The translations under genes were made by a program, and so were the position numbers. A DNA stretch of 64,000 bases from Mesonia phycicola (GTDB lineage: Bacteria > Bacteroidota > Bacteroidia > Flavobacteriales > Flavobacteriaceae): contig NZ_FQYY01000001.1 in assembly GCF_900141885.1 (NCBI RefSeq), positions 495,540 through 559,539 of the forward strand, read 5' to 3'. The notes under the pieces are model-generated. The model made no database searches. It was not told where the DNA came from and saw only the letters and a list, made by a program, of their open reading frames with translations. Each line of letters starts with the position of its first letter. The first letter of the stretch is position 1. Positions 30,681-40,043 of the stretch are shown one piece after another.

Positions 30681-31502
30681 ATGAATAAATTATATTTATA
30701 TACACTATTTGTATTTTCATTTATAACGTTAGTATCATGTGATATTAACAATCCGAATGAAGATAAATTTGAAGACGATCCTGAAAGCGGATGGATATAT
30801 TTTGAGAGAGGAACTACTTCTGTTCCTTATTCAGAAACGGCTACTATACCTTTAACTTTAACTGCACCAGTAAACTTAAATGGGTTAGATGTAACATATA
30901 TGGTAGAAGCTGTAGATAATTCTTCTGTTGTACCTGCTTCTGTTGTAGGAACATTTACACAAGAAGACGCTATTATTGAAGGAGAGTTAGAAGGCTCATT
31001 AGATATTAATCTTTCAGACATAGAAGAAGGTGTATGTTACGAAATTAAAGTAACAATATTAGATACAAATAATGGTAGTGTAGACGTAGGTTTAGACCAA
31101 AACGAAGAAGAAGGAGCTACGGTATATCTAACAGAGCATTATCTAAGTACTGGTGTTTTCCCAGATGAATTTAATGGTGTTTCTTATTATAATGAAGATC
31201 CAATATATTCTTTTCAACCAACTTTAACTCCGGTTGAAGGAGAAGATAATGTTTATGAAATTGACACTGCTTGGGGAGTAGATTTTCTACCTACGTTAAG
31301 CTCTAGTTTAGATGCTTTACCTTACCCTGCAACTTTGACAATTAACAATGACGGTTCTGTATTAATTGAAGGTTCTGCAGATTATGCAACTGGTGGAGAA
31401 GGTTACTATAATGCTTGTGACCAAACGATAACCTATACGTTAACTCAGTCTTATTTAACTGACAATACGATTACCTTTGATGTAATTCTTACAGGAATAT
31501 AA
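30681..31502 (+). CDS. Second lipoprotein of unknown function in the SusCD group
   Basis: 273 residues; the start at ATG 30681 opens a lipoprotein signal peptide ending FITLVSC (Cys20), whereas the longer frame overlaps the preceding gene. The N-terminal half (about 35-150) resembles a beta-sandwich domain with VPYSETATIPLTLTAPVNLN and DINLSDIEEGVCYEIKVTIL; the C-terminal half has DGSVLIEGSADYATGGEGYY, a pattern also seen in other small surface lipoproteins near SusD genes. Not similar enough to its upstream neighbour to call a duplicate by eye, but of the same kind. Last gene before a terminator. Confidence 0.8.
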   Translation: MNKLYLYTLFVFSFITLVSCDINNPNEDKFEDDPESGWIYFERGTTSVPYSETATIPLTLTAPVNLNGLDVTYMVEAVDNSSVVPASVVGTFTQEDAIIEGELEGSLDINLSDIEEGVCYEIKVTILDTNNGSVDVGLDQNEEEGATVYLTEHYLSTGVFPDEFNGVSYYNEDPIYSFQPTLTPVEGEDNVYEIDTAWGVDFLPTLSSSLDALPYPATLTINNDGSVLIEGSADYATGGEGYYNACDQTITYTLTQSYLTDNTITFDVILTGI

Positions 31503-31520
31503 TTAAAGTCGTATAACCTA

Positions 31521-31555
31521 AACAATAGCTGTACTTCTTACAGCTATTGTTTTTT
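31521..31555 (+). terminator. Terminator of the SusCD group
   Basis: AACAATAGCTGTA / TACAGCTATTGTT arms with a 5-base loop and a following T run, 18 bases after the last lipoprotein gene. It separates the group from the S8 protease gene, which must therefore be read through or have its own promoter. Confidence 0.9.
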
Positions 31556-31569
31556 ATATAAAATTTAAA

Positions 31570-33492
31570 ATGAAAAAAAAATATCCCAAAACCCTCACAT
31601 TTATAGGTTGTGCACTTCTAAGTTCTATTACATTTGGTCAAATTAATGACAAGGAAGTTGTTCTAAGGAAAACTAACATATCGGAATTAAACCGATTGGA
31701 AACTCAATTTATTGAAAAATCTACAGAGAAAAGGAATAAATTGTTAAAATTGGCTGAAAAAAATAATTGGCCTATCACAATAAAAAACTATGAAACAGGG
31801 ACATTAAGGCAATTATATGATGTAACTGAAAACAACACTCCTGTTTATAGAGCAACTTATAATGAAAATGCAGCAGAATCTACTAGAACTAATTACTTAC
31901 ACTCAAATGGAGGTTTAGGGCTTAACCTTGATGGTCAAAACATGTTACTCGGTGTTTGGGATGGAGGTGTTGTACTTGAAGATCATGTCGAATTTACAGA
32001 TGGTCCTTTTAGTAATGACTCTAGAGTTACTAATAAAGATAATGCAACAATAGAATACCACGCAACACACGTAGCAGGAACTCTAGTTGCTAGAGGTGCC
32101 GACAATGATGCTAAAGGAATGGCACCTAGTGCTTTATTAAATGCTTATGATTGGAATAGCGATGAAAGTGAAGTAACTTCTGAAATAACAACTAATGGAT
32201 TATTAATATCTAATCATTCATATGGTGTTCCAATTTTTGATGACGATGGTACTCAGCAAATTCCTAGCTCTTGGCCTGGTAAATATAGATCTGATGCTAG
32301 ATCATGGGATATAATTCATTACAATGCTCCATATTATTTACAAGTTGTATCTGCAGGAAATGAAGGTGCAACAAGCTATAGTGGTGCATTAATATCAGGT
32401 AAAGACAAACTTGTTAATGAAAAAAATAGTAAAAATAACCTTGTAATTGCAAATGCTCAAGATGCTCAAATAGATACAAATGGTAATCTTCTAAATGTTG
32501 CTATTAATGCAAGTAGTAGCCAAGGTCCAACAGATGACAGAAGAATAAAACCAGATATAGCTGGTAATGGAACAGGAGTATATTCTACATCTAATACCGG
32601 AATACAAAATTATGGTCAGTCTACAGGAACATCAATGTCATCTCCTAATGTAGCAGGATCATTAATACTGCTTCAACAACATTACCACAATTTAAATAAT
32701 AGCTATATGAGGTCTGCAACTCTAAAAGGTGTTGCTTTACATACAGCTGATGATGCTGGTAGAACAGGGCCTGACGAAGTTTTTGGTTGGGGTTTATTAA
32801 ATGCTAAAAAAGCAGCCGAAACTATATCTGGACAAGATGCTATAATTGAAGAATTAACGTTAACCCAGGGCCAGACTTACACAAAAACTGTTACTGCTAC
32901 AGGATTGGAGGCCTTAAAAGCATCTATTACCTGGACAGATTACCCTGGTAATACTGCCGATAATGTAGAAAACTCATCTACTGCAGTTTTAATAAACGAT
33001 TTAGATATTAGAATTACAAGAAATAATGAAACTTATTTCCCTTGGAAGTTAGACTTTTTTAGCCCAGATTCAGATGCTGTTAAAGGAGATAACACGGTAG
33101 ATAATGTAGAAAGAGTTGATATAGAGTCTCCAGTTGCTAGTGCATCATATACTATTACTATAACTCACAAAAATACTTTACAATCATCTTCTCAAGATTA
33201 TTCATTAATTATTACAGGTACTTCTTCAAGTTTAAGTATAAACAATAATGAAGTTGCTGATAGCGCTATAAATATATGGCCTAATCCAACAAACGACTTA
33301 TTGAATATTTCTACAACAAGTAATATTAATTTTGAAGATTATAACATTAACATTTATGATCTTCAAGGAAGAATAGTTGTAAAGAACATAACTACAGAAA
33401 CTGTAGATATTTCTAATCTTAATGCTGGTTTGTATATTATAAACTTTAGCAATGGTCAAAATTCAATTCAAAAGAAAATTATTAAAGAATAA
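31570..33492 (+). CDS. Secreted subtilisin-like S8 protease with T9SS sorting domain
   Basis: 640 residues. Signal peptide to about residue 23 (SSITFGQ). The catalytic triad is visible: Asp131 in LGVWDGGV, His164 in EYHATHVAG, Ser355 in STGTSMSSPN; SAGNEGA near 261-267 gives the oxyanion Asn. A beta-sandwich P/prepro-like domain (about 430-545) follows, then a C-terminal type A T9SS sorting domain (about 565-640: NIWPNPTNDLLNIS, IYDLQGRIV, GLYIINF, KKIIKE). It should be exported by the Sec and type IX systems to the surface or medium and cut proteins there. It lies directly after the SusCD group, 67 bases downstream of its last stop. Confidence 0.93.
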   Translation: MKKKYPKTLTFIGCALLSSITFGQINDKEVVLRKTNISELNRLETQFIEKSTEKRNKLLKLAEKNNWPITIKNYETGTLRQLYDVTENNTPVYRATYNENAAESTRTNYLHSNGGLGLNLDGQNMLLGVWDGGVVLEDHVEFTDGPFSNDSRVTNKDNATIEYHATHVAGTLVARGADNDAKGMAPSALLNAYDWNSDESEVTSEITTNGLLISNHSYGVPIFDDDGTQQIPSSWPGKYRSDARSWDIIHYNAPYYLQVVSAGNEGATSYSGALISGKDKLVNEKNSKNNLVIANAQDAQIDTNGNLLNVAINASSSQGPTDDRRIKPDIAGNGTGVYSTSNTGIQNYGQSTGTSMSSPNVAGSLILLQQHYHNLNNSYMRSATLKGVALHTADDAGRTGPDEVFGWGLLNAKKAAETISGQDAIIEELTLTQGQTYTKTVTATGLEALKASITWTDYPGNTADNVENSSTAVLINDLDIRITRNNETYFPWKLDFFSPDSDAVKGDNTVDNVERVDIESPVASASYTITITHKNTLQSSSQDYSLIITGTSSSLSINNNEVADSAINIWPNPTNDLLNISTTSNINFEDYNINIYDLQGRIVVKNITTETVDISNLNAGLYIINFSNGQNSIQKKIIKE

Positions 33493-33511
33493 TTGATAAA
33501 TATTACAATTG

Positions 33512-33545
33512 AAAAAAGGGTAGCAAATTGCTACCCTTTTTTTTT
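33512..33545 (+). terminator. Terminator after the S8 protease
   Basis: GGGTAGCAA / TTGCTACCC arms around a single base, flanked by A and T runs, 25 bases after the protease stop. It sits directly before the -7 box of rlmB. Confidence 0.9.
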
Positions 33546-33546
33546 A

Positions 33547-33554
33547 TATTTTTG
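33547..33554 (+). promoter_or_regulatory. -7 box of rlmB at leaderless spacing
   Basis: TATTTTTG fits TAnnTTTG and ends 4 bases before the ATG at 33559, so the transcript probably starts at or within the start codon. The terminator right upstream leaves no room for another start of transcription close by. Confidence 0.6.
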
Positions 33555-33558
33555 CCAA

Positions 33559-34296
33559 ATGGAAACATCAGAAATTTACGGGATACAACCCACACTAGAA
33601 GCTCTAAAATCTAAACAAACAATTGAGAAAATTTTTGTTCAGAAGAATATTCAAAATGATGGGCTTAAAGAAATACAATCTATAGCTAAAGATAATAACA
33701 TACAATTATCTTATGTACCAATTGAAAAATTAAATAAGCTTAGCAAAAACGAGAACCACCAAGGAGTTTTTGCTAAAATATCTCCTATTGCCTATGTAGG
33801 TATAGAAGAACTTTTGGAGTCTACTTTAGCTAAAAAAGAAAATCCTTTTTTTATTATTTTAGATGAGCTAACAGATGTAAGAAATGTAGGTGCTATTATT
33901 AGAACAGCAGAATGTACTGGTGTAGATGGAATTATTACTCTTAAACAAGGTGGCGCTGCTATAAACGAGCAAACTGTAAAAACTTCTACTGGTGCTATCT
34001 TTAATATTCCTATTTGTAAGGTAGATCATATTAAAGATGCATTATTTTATATGGATAGTTATAATATACAAACCATAGCTGCTTCAGAAAAAACAGACCA
34101 GAAGATTTATGATGTAAATTTAAAAAAAGCATCTGCATTAATTATGGGAAGTGAAGGAAAAGGGGTTTCTAAAAGTGCTCTAAAAATGGCTAAGGTAAAA
34201 GCAAAATTGCCAATGTTGGGCTCCACTTCTTCTTTAAATGTTTCTGTGGCTTGCGGTGCAATATTGTATGAAATGGTTAGACAGAGAATTAATTAA
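33559..34296 (+). CDS. rlmB: 23S rRNA 2'-O-methyltransferase, RlmB/TrmH family
   Basis: 245 residues of the SPOUT class, expected to methylate the 2'-OH of a 23S rRNA guanosine using SAM. An N-terminal substrate-binding domain (about 1-75, starting METSEIYGIQPTLEALKSKQ) is followed by the trefoil-knot domain with NVGAIIRTAECTGVDGII, IMGSEGKGVSK and LGSTSSLNVSVACGAILYEM, the three TrmH motifs. The start at 33559 is chosen over a longer frame because the terminator lies inside the extension. It ends overlapping the rhomboid gene by 4 bases, tail to tail. Confidence 0.93.
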   Translation: METSEIYGIQPTLEALKSKQTIEKIFVQKNIQNDGLKEIQSIAKDNNIQLSYVPIEKLNKLSKNENHQGVFAKISPIAYVGIEELLESTLAKKENPFFIILDELTDVRNVGAIIRTAECTGVDGIITLKQGGAAINEQTVKTSTGAIFNIPICKVDHIKDALFYMDSYNIQTIAASEKTDQKIYDVNLKKASALIMGSEGKGVSKSALKMAKVKAKLPMLGSTSSLNVSVACGAILYEMVRQRIN

Positions 34297-35063
34297 TTTT
34301 CTGTCTTAGTTTCTTTTTTGAATACGTAATGAAATGTAATACCATCGTTACTAGTATTATCTACTGTATTACCTTCTGTTATATCCATTTCTGAGCTAGG
34401 TACAAAGTTTCCATTCTCATCAAAGTGTTTCATAAAAGCATCATTTTCTTCAGTGTAGCTTTCTTTTTCCCATTCATATTTTTTAGATTCATACACAACT
34501 TCATCTTTATAAACAAAAGCTAGTATTAATCCTACTAGAAAACCTGAGAGGTGACCCTCCCAAGAAATTCCTGGTACTCCTGGTAATACTCCCCAAACTA
34601 AACTACCGTAGATAAAAACTATAATTAAAGAAAGTGCCATTAGCCTATAATACCTAGACCAAATTCCCTTAAAAAATAAAAAACTAGCGAGTACATAAAT
34701 TAAACCACTGGCACCAATATGGTAAGTACCCTCCTGCCCTATTAACCAAGTTAGCAAGCCAGAACCCAAAATACCAAAAGCAATTATTTTGTAAGATAAT
34801 TGGTTATAAAAATAAAATAATGCTAAGCTTAGAAGAAAAAGCGGAAAAGTATTACTATATAAATGCTCTATATTACCGTGAATAAACGGAGAAAACAAAA
34901 CACCACGTAATCCTATAAATGAATGTGGTTCTACTCCAAAACTATTAAAAAAGAAATTAAATTTAAATTCAAACCAGTAAACTAACCAAATACTTAATAC
35001 CATGACTAGAGGCATTACAAGAACATTTAGTTTAGGTTTTAATAAGTGTGCTTCTGTATTCAT
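34293..35063 (-). CDS. Rhomboid-family intramembrane serine protease
   Basis: 256 residues with about six membrane helices and a soluble acidic tail (about 190-256). The catalytic Ser lies in YHIGASGLIYVLASF (GASG motif) and the His in SWEGHLSGFLVG, the two-residue catalytic dyad of rhomboids. It cleaves membrane proteins inside the bilayer; the target is unknown. It is divergent from rarA with a 75-base gap. Confidence 0.92.
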   Translation of the reverse strand: MNTEAHLLKPKLNVLVMPLVMVLSIWLVYWFEFKFNFFFNSFGVEPHSFIGLRGVLFSPFIHGNIEHLYSNTFPLFLLSLALFYFYNQLSYKIIAFGILGSGLLTWLIGQEGTYHIGASGLIYVLASFLFFKGIWSRYYRLMALSLIIVFIYGSLVWGVLPGVPGISWEGHLSGFLVGLILAFVYKDEVVYESKKYEWEKESYTEENDAFMKHFDENGNFVPSSEMDITEGNTVDNTSNDGITFHYVFKKETKTEN

Positions 35064-35126
35064 AAAACAATCTAAACAAAAGCCTAACCATTTTTAAAAT
35101 TAGGTAAAATTGTCACTTACAAATTA

Positions 35127-35134
35127 TATTTTTG
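35127..35134 (+). promoter_or_regulatory. -7 box of rarA at leaderless spacing
   Basis: TATTTTTG ends 4 bases before the rarA ATG, the same box and spacing as at rlmB. An upstream TTG at 35110-35112 is only 14 bases away, shorter than the usual 19. Confidence 0.55.
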
Positions 35135-35138
35135 CAGT

Positions 35139-36416
35139 ATGAATAAACCACTTGCAGAAAGACTACGACCACAAAAGTTAGAAGAATATTTAAGTCAAAC
35201 TCACCTTATTGGCAAAAATGGATCTTTAAAAAATCAAATACAAAAGGGGATTATTCCTTCTTTAATTTTATGGGGACCTCCCGGTGTTGGTAAAACTACT
35301 CTAGCAAACATAATTGCTAATGAGACTGACAGGCCTTTTTTTACTTTAAGTGCTATAAGTAGCGGTGTAAAAGATGTAAGAGAAGTTATAGAAAAAGCAA
35401 AAAAACAAGATGGATTATTTACCACTAAAAACCCTATTTTATTTATAGATGAAATACATAGATTTAGTAAATCTCAACAAGATTCTTTATTAGGTGCAGT
35501 AGAAAAAGGTTGGGTAACTTTAATAGGTGCAACTACAGAAAATCCGAGTTTTGAAGTAATACCCGCATTGCTGTCCAGATGTCAGGTTTATGTATTAAAA
35601 GAGTTTAGTAAAGATGATTTACTTCAATTACTAAATAGAGCGATGACAGAAGATAAGGTTTTAGCAACCTATCAAATAGATTTAAAAGAAAGCGAATCTT
35701 TGTTAAAATTAAGTGGTGGTGATGCCAGAAAACTTCTAAACATATTTGAATTAATTGTGACTTCTGAAGATAGTAAAGAAGTGACAATTACCAATGATAT
35801 GGTAGAACAGAAAATTCAAAAAAACACGGTTAGGTATGACAAAACTGGAGAGCAACATTATGATATTATTTCTGCTTTTATAAAATCTATTAGAGGGAGT
35901 GATCCTAATGCAGCTGTTTATTGGTTAGCCAGAATGATTGAAGGCGGAGAAGACGTGAAATTTATTGCGCGTAGGTTGTTAATTTTAGCTAGTGAAGATA
36001 TTGGTAATGCTAACCCTACCGCTTTGCAAATTGCAAATAACACCTTTCAAGCGGTGACAACTATAGGCTACCCTGAAGCTAGAATAATATTAAGCCAATG
36101 TACTATTTACTTAGCTACTTCAGCAAAAAGTAATGCAAGTTATATGGCTATTAATAAAGCGCAGCAATTAGTAAAACAAACAGGTGATTTACCAGTACCA
36201 TTACCTATAAGAAATGCGCCAACCAAATTGATGAAAGATTTGGGCTATGGAGATGGATATAAATATGCTCATAATTATGAAAATAACTTTACCCAAGCAG
36301 ATTTTTTACCAGAAGAAGTGAAAAACACTACATTGTACCAACCAGGAAATAATAAAAGAGAAAAAGCTTTAAGAGAGTATCTTAAAGCTTTGTGGAATGG
36401 AAAATACGATTATTAA
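35139..36416 (+). CDS. rarA: Replication-associated recombination protein A (AAA+ ATPase)
   Basis: 425 residues of the RarA/MgsA/WRNIP1 family, which acts at stalled replication forks. Walker A is [12 protein letters not shown] (about residue 46), Walker [10 protein letters not shown], sensor 1 GATTENPSF, and the arginine finger region [10 protein letters not shown]; the C-terminal half is the tetramerisation domain with [11 protein letters not shown] near the end. Full length. The stop codon at 36416 abuts the stop of the minus-strand gene at 36417 with no spacer. Confidence 0.95.
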   Translation: MNKPLAERLRPQKLEEYLSQTHLIGKNGSLKNQIQKGIIPSLILWGPPGVGKTTLANIIANETDRPFFTLSAISSGVKDVREVIEKAKKQDGLFTTKNPILFIDEIHRFSKSQQDSLLGAVEKGWVTLIGATTENPSFEVIPALLSRCQVYVLKEFSKDDLLQLLNRAMTEDKVLATYQIDLKESESLLKLSGGDARKLLNIFELIVTSEDSKEVTITNDMVEQKIQKNTVRYDKTGEQHYDIISAFIKSIRGSDPNAAVYWLARMIEGGEDVKFIARRLLILASEDIGNANPTALQIANNTFQAVTTIGYPEARIILSQCTIYLATSAKSNASYMAINKAQQLVKQTGDLPVPLPIRNAPTKLMKDLGYGDGYKYAHNYENNFTQADFLPEEVKNTTLYQPGNNKREKALREYLKALWNGKYDY

Positions 36417-37217
36417 TTACTTCAGTTTATAAAGAGTAACCTTTTCTAATTCTCCTGAGTTTTTATTAAAATATTCTATCTCTAAATCTTCTTTTTCATT
36501 AATAGTTACAGAACCATTAATTGTATCTGAATTAAATAAAATAGAATTATTACTAGTTACATTTATAAATGCTTTTTTATTTCCCGTTACACTGTGGGTT
36601 AAAACGTAACCTGCTTCTATTTTTGTTATTATATACTCTTCATTAAAAAGAGAATAGTTACCTAATAATTTTTCATCTAAACTTGGTTTAACTTGCTCTT
36701 CAACTTCTACAGTTTCTGTTGTTTCTTCTTCATAAAGACTTGTATTATCGTAAGAATTTTTACCATTATACTGATAATTGAAAGATGTAAAAGGAACAAA
36801 AGCTTCTTTTAAAGCTTCTTGATAAGCATCTTTATAGGTTTTTATTTTACTTCTCCCTTCAGTTTCATATATCACTTTATTATCACAGTCTTTTAAAACT
36901 AGTTTCAATTTGGTATGTAATGAAAAAAAACTTTCTGACTCGCTTTCTACCTCTGCATATAATGCTAAACATTTATTAAAAGCCAAATCTTTTGCTTTTT
37001 TTTCGACATCCATATAAGTAATATAGCCTTCTTCTTTAAATAAGTGCTTCGTTAAAGAGTTAAGCAAATACTTATTTTCTTCATCTTGAAATTTATATTG
37101 AACAGGGATTACTATATATTTATAGTAATTAACATTTTCTATTTCTTTTTGTGCATTAGCTTGTCTTGAAAATAATACACAAGCAATCAAGGCTAATAAC
37201 CAACTAATTTTTTTCAT
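36417..37217 (-). CDS. Exported protein of unknown function
   Basis: 266 residues with a signal peptide (MKKISWLLALIACVLF to RQANAQ). After it, YYKYIVIPVQYKFQDEENKY and LNSLTKHLFKEEGYITYMD suggest a periplasmic or surface domain of a kind I have seen in flavobacterial genomes, but I cannot name the family. A Glu-rich linker (about 165-180) separates a C-terminal beta-rich part. It is the last gene of a minus-strand run starting at radC and lies 1 base after the phosphatase gene. Confidence 0.75.
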   Translation of the reverse strand: MKKISWLLALIACVLFSRQANAQKEIENVNYYKYIVIPVQYKFQDEENKYLLNSLTKHLFKEEGYITYMDVEKKAKDLAFNKCLALYAEVESESESFFSLHTKLKLVLKDCDNKVIYETEGRSKIKTYKDAYQEALKEAFVPFTSFNYQYNGKNSYDNTSLYEEETTETVEVEEQVKPSLDEKLLGNYSLFNEEYIITKIEAGYVLTHSVTGNKKAFINVTSNNSILFNSDTINGSVTINEKEDLEIEYFNKNSGELEKVTLYKLK

Positions 37218-37218
37218 T

Positions 37219-37902
37219 TTAAATTATCTCTAAAAGTTGTTTTAAATTTTTAATTTTTGTGCCAGAGTAATTAATTACACCCTGATCGTCATATAAAATG
37301 GCTTTTATCCCATAATTTTCTGCTCCCAAAATATCTGCTTCTAAATTATCTCCAATCATTAAACTTTGTTGAGAACTTGCCTTAGCTTTTTTTAAAGCAT
37401 ATTCAAATATTTCTGGATGCGGTTTTTTTACCCCAGCTTCTTCTGATGTGGTAATTGTTTTAAAATAATGATTTATTTTACTATTAATAATTTTTAGGTT
37501 TTGTACTTCAGAAAAACCATTAGTAATAACGTGCAAGTAATACTTTTGTTGCAAATAATTTAGGGTAGAATGAGCATCTGCAAACAAAAAATTATTTTTA
37601 GGTAAATAGGTAATATAATCATCAGACAGGGTATCTATAATATTTTTAGATACCGAGTAATTTAATTCTTGAAAAGTGTCATGCAAGCGCCCAAACCTTA
37701 AAGCCTCTTTACTTACTTGGTTATTTCTATACTTAGCCCAATAAAAATTATTAATAAGGGTATAGTTTTTCAGAAAAACTTCTACTTCTAATTCTATTTT
37801 ATTTTTTTTAAATATTTCTGAAAAAGCAATTGTAGAATTTCTTTCAAAATCCCATAGGGTATGATCTAAGTCAAAAAAAACGTGTTTTAATTCTTTAACC
37901 AT
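37219..37902 (-). CDS. yjjG: HAD-type noncanonical pyrimidine nucleotidase (YjjG-like)
   Basis: 227 residues of the haloacid-dehalogenase superfamily; YjjG removes phosphate from modified pyrimidine nucleoside monophosphates. Motif I FFDLDHTLWDFERNS (nucleophile and acid Asp), motif II VITNGFS, motif III Lys in KKPHPEIF, motif IV MIGDNLEADILGA. The cap domain is helical (about 20-100). Its start overlaps the end of the upstream gene by 8 bases, so translation is coupled. Confidence 0.88.
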   Translation of the reverse strand: MVKELKHVFFDLDHTLWDFERNSTIAFSEIFKKNKIELEVEVFLKNYTLINNFYWAKYRNNQVSKEALRFGRLHDTFQELNYSVSKNIIDTLSDDYITYLPKNNFLFADAHSTLNYLQQKYYLHVITNGFSEVQNLKIINSKINHYFKTITTSEEAGVKKPHPEIFEYALKKAKASSQQSLMIGDNLEADILGAENYGIKAILYDDQGVINYSGTKIKNLKQLLEII

Positions 37903-39196
37903 TATTAATCATTTTTACCAAATCAAATATTTTTTCGTCTTTGCCTGTTTTTTTAAAATCTGAATTTTTGAAAATTACAGCTAACGTCCCTTCTACTTCT
38001 CTTACGTGTTTTTGTATATTTTCTAACTTCTTTTTTATTTCAAAGAAAGAGAAGTTTTCAAAAGCACAACTATTTAAAGCAGGAGGATGTAAAATTAAGG
38101 GAGATATTCTTTCAAAATTAATATCATAAAATAAAAAAGAACTACAAGTTCCTGCTCTAAAGCCTGGCAAATCTACAAAAGCCATAGAGAAATCTTCTTT
38201 TATTTCTAGTTTATCAAAATTATTATATAGATCTGGCAGGTTTATATCAAAAAAATCACTTAAACATATTTCTAAGGGTCTATTTACAATTGCCTCCCAT
38301 CTGTTTTTTTCTAATTTTAGTGTTTTAAACTTATAAAGAGCCTCAAAACCTGGTAGTAAACCAATTTTACCATAATCTCCCATAGATTTGATAAGTGCTT
38401 GGTATTTAGTTTTATTATAGCTTATATTTTTACTGTAAATACTATAATTACTTAACTGAAACATAAAATGCCAGTTTAAATTTTCTTTTTTAGAGAAATG
38501 AATTAAGGAGTCGTAAACATCATAAGGGTCATTTTTTAAATATAACAACACCTCTATTCTTTCTATAAACGTACTAATATTGAAATTAATCAGGTTTCTT
38601 AAGCTTGCACCGATGCTTCTTACAATTCCTTTTTTCTTGTATTTATATGCTTCTGCTACAGATAAAATATTTTTTGTAGAGTAATTTCTACTAGGTAAGT
38701 CTAAATGATCAAAACGTTCTTCTAGTTTTAATTTAAATTTATATGCCCAAATATCTACTACTGGTTGTTCTATAAAATTCTTTTTATAGGCTAAGCTTTC
38801 TTTAGCAGGAAATCTTCCGTACTCATCTTTTACGTGTGGTAAATATTCTTCATATCTACTCAACATATAAAATGATGCTGCAAAAATATCAAATGGTAAG
38901 TCACTGTCTTTAGATGCTCTAAAAAAACACACGGTGTTGTCCCATTTAGAAACTCTAACCTCTGTATCACTAAAACCTTGTTCTGATAATAAACCAGACT
39001 GTTGTATAAAAAGCTCATTTCCTAATTTTTGCTTTCCGTAAGAAAGCTTCATTCCTTCATAAGCAATAAACTCTTCTATTTTAGAAGTGAATTTAATTTT
39101 TAAACCCAAAATATGTGTACAAATATGCCTAAATGTATAATTAATTCTAGGGGTTACTGCACTTACATAAATTAATAATTTGGGTGTATCACTCAT
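37895..39196 (-). CDS. Degenerate polysaccharide-deacetylase-like protein
   Basis: 433 residues. The overall pattern (N-terminal DUF7033-like domain with FAASFYMLSRYEEYLPHVKD; later DFSMAFVDLPGFRAGTCSSF and FYDINFERISPLILHPPAL) matches a Bacteroidota family annotated as polysaccharide deacetylase (NodB fold). But the places where that family carries its metal-binding Asp-Ile-Asp and His-Pro-Ser read SVAEAYKYKKKG and GLLPGFEA here, so it is probably catalytically dead or has changed function. It overlaps radC by 4 bases and yjjG by 8, suggesting an operon. Confidence 0.7.
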   Translation of the reverse strand: MSDTPKLLIYVSAVTPRINYTFRHICTHILGLKIKFTSKIEEFIAYEGMKLSYGKQKLGNELFIQQSGLLSEQGFSDTEVRVSKWDNTVCFFRASKDSDLPFDIFAASFYMLSRYEEYLPHVKDEYGRFPAKESLAYKKNFIEQPVVDIWAYKFKLKLEERFDHLDLPSRNYSTKNILSVAEAYKYKKKGIVRSIGASLRNLINFNISTFIERIEVLLYLKNDPYDVYDSLIHFSKKENLNWHFMFQLSNYSIYSKNISYNKTKYQALIKSMGDYGKIGLLPGFEALYKFKTLKLEKNRWEAIVNRPLEICLSDFFDINLPDLYNNFDKLEIKEDFSMAFVDLPGFRAGTCSSFLFYDINFERISPLILHPPALNSCAFENFSFFEIKKKLENIQKHVREVEGTLAVIFKNSDFKKTGKDEKIFDLVKMINNG

Positions 39197-39888
39197 AAAA
39201 TACCTTCGTTTGCAAAGCTAAAATAAGCCTTTTGCGTTACAATTAAATGGTCTAGTACTTTAATATCTAAACTTTCTCCTGCTGTTTTAATTTTTTGAGT
39301 AAGTTGTTTGTCTGCTGCACTTGGTTGTAATGTACCAGAGGGATGGTTGTGTGCTAATATTAATGATGTAGCACCTACTTCTAACGCGTACTTAAATGCT
39401 AACCGAACATCTACCAAAGTACCCGTCATTCCACCTTTACTAAGTTGTAGTTTTTGCAATATTCGGTTAGAATTATTTAAATAAATAATCCAAAATTCTT
39501 CGTGACCCAAATCTCCTATTATGGGTTGCATTACCTCAAAAACTGTATCTGCAGAGGTAACTTGCTTTCGTTCTATAGCCTCCTCACCTCTTCGTCTTCT
39601 ACCCAGCTCCATTGCTGCAACTATCGTAATTGCTTTTGCCTCCCCTATACCTTTAAACTTTGTAAGTTGTTTTACAGATAATTTACCAAGATCATTCAAC
39701 TTATTTTCACAAGAGTCCAAAATACGTTTAGATAATTGTACTGCGCTTTCTTCTCTACTACCAGAACCTATTAAAATAGCTATCAGCTCTGCATCACTCA
39801 AACTCATTTTCCCTTTCTGAAGTAATTTTTCACGAGGCCGATCTCCTTCTGCCCAGTTTTTTATAGAAAATGGTTTTTGGTCTTGCAT
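39193..39888 (-). CDS. radC: RadC family JAB-domain protein
   Basis: 231 residues. A helix-hairpin-helix (LTKFKGIGEAKAITIVAAME, about 67-86) precedes a JAB/MPN+ metalloprotease-like domain with the zinc motif ILAHNHPSG and later Asp (KQLTQKIKTAGESLDIKVLD). RadC was once linked to repair; its true role is unsettled. It is the first gene of the radC-deacetylase-like-yjjG-unknown run, whose overlapping ends imply coexpression. Confidence 0.93.
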   Translation of the reverse strand: MQDQKPFSIKNWAEGDRPREKLLQKGKMSLSDAELIAILIGSGSREESAVQLSKRILDSCENKLNDLGKLSVKQLTKFKGIGEAKAITIVAAMELGRRRRGEEAIERKQVTSADTVFEVMQPIIGDLGHEEFWIIYLNNSNRILQKLQLSKGGMTGTLVDVRLAFKYALEVGATSLILAHNHPSGTLQPSAADKQLTQKIKTAGESLDIKVLDHLIVTQKAYFSFANEGIL

Positions 39889-40043
39889 ATAATAATCTTT
39901 CTTTAAAGATAATTAATTTATCAAGAAGAAGTAAATACGCAGAAAATCTAAGTAATGTATAGGCTTAAAAAGTTAGTAAGGTTTAGAAGAATGTTTATTT
40001 GTATAGCTCTCCGTATTTAAATAAGCTTTAAGAAGATTATTAA

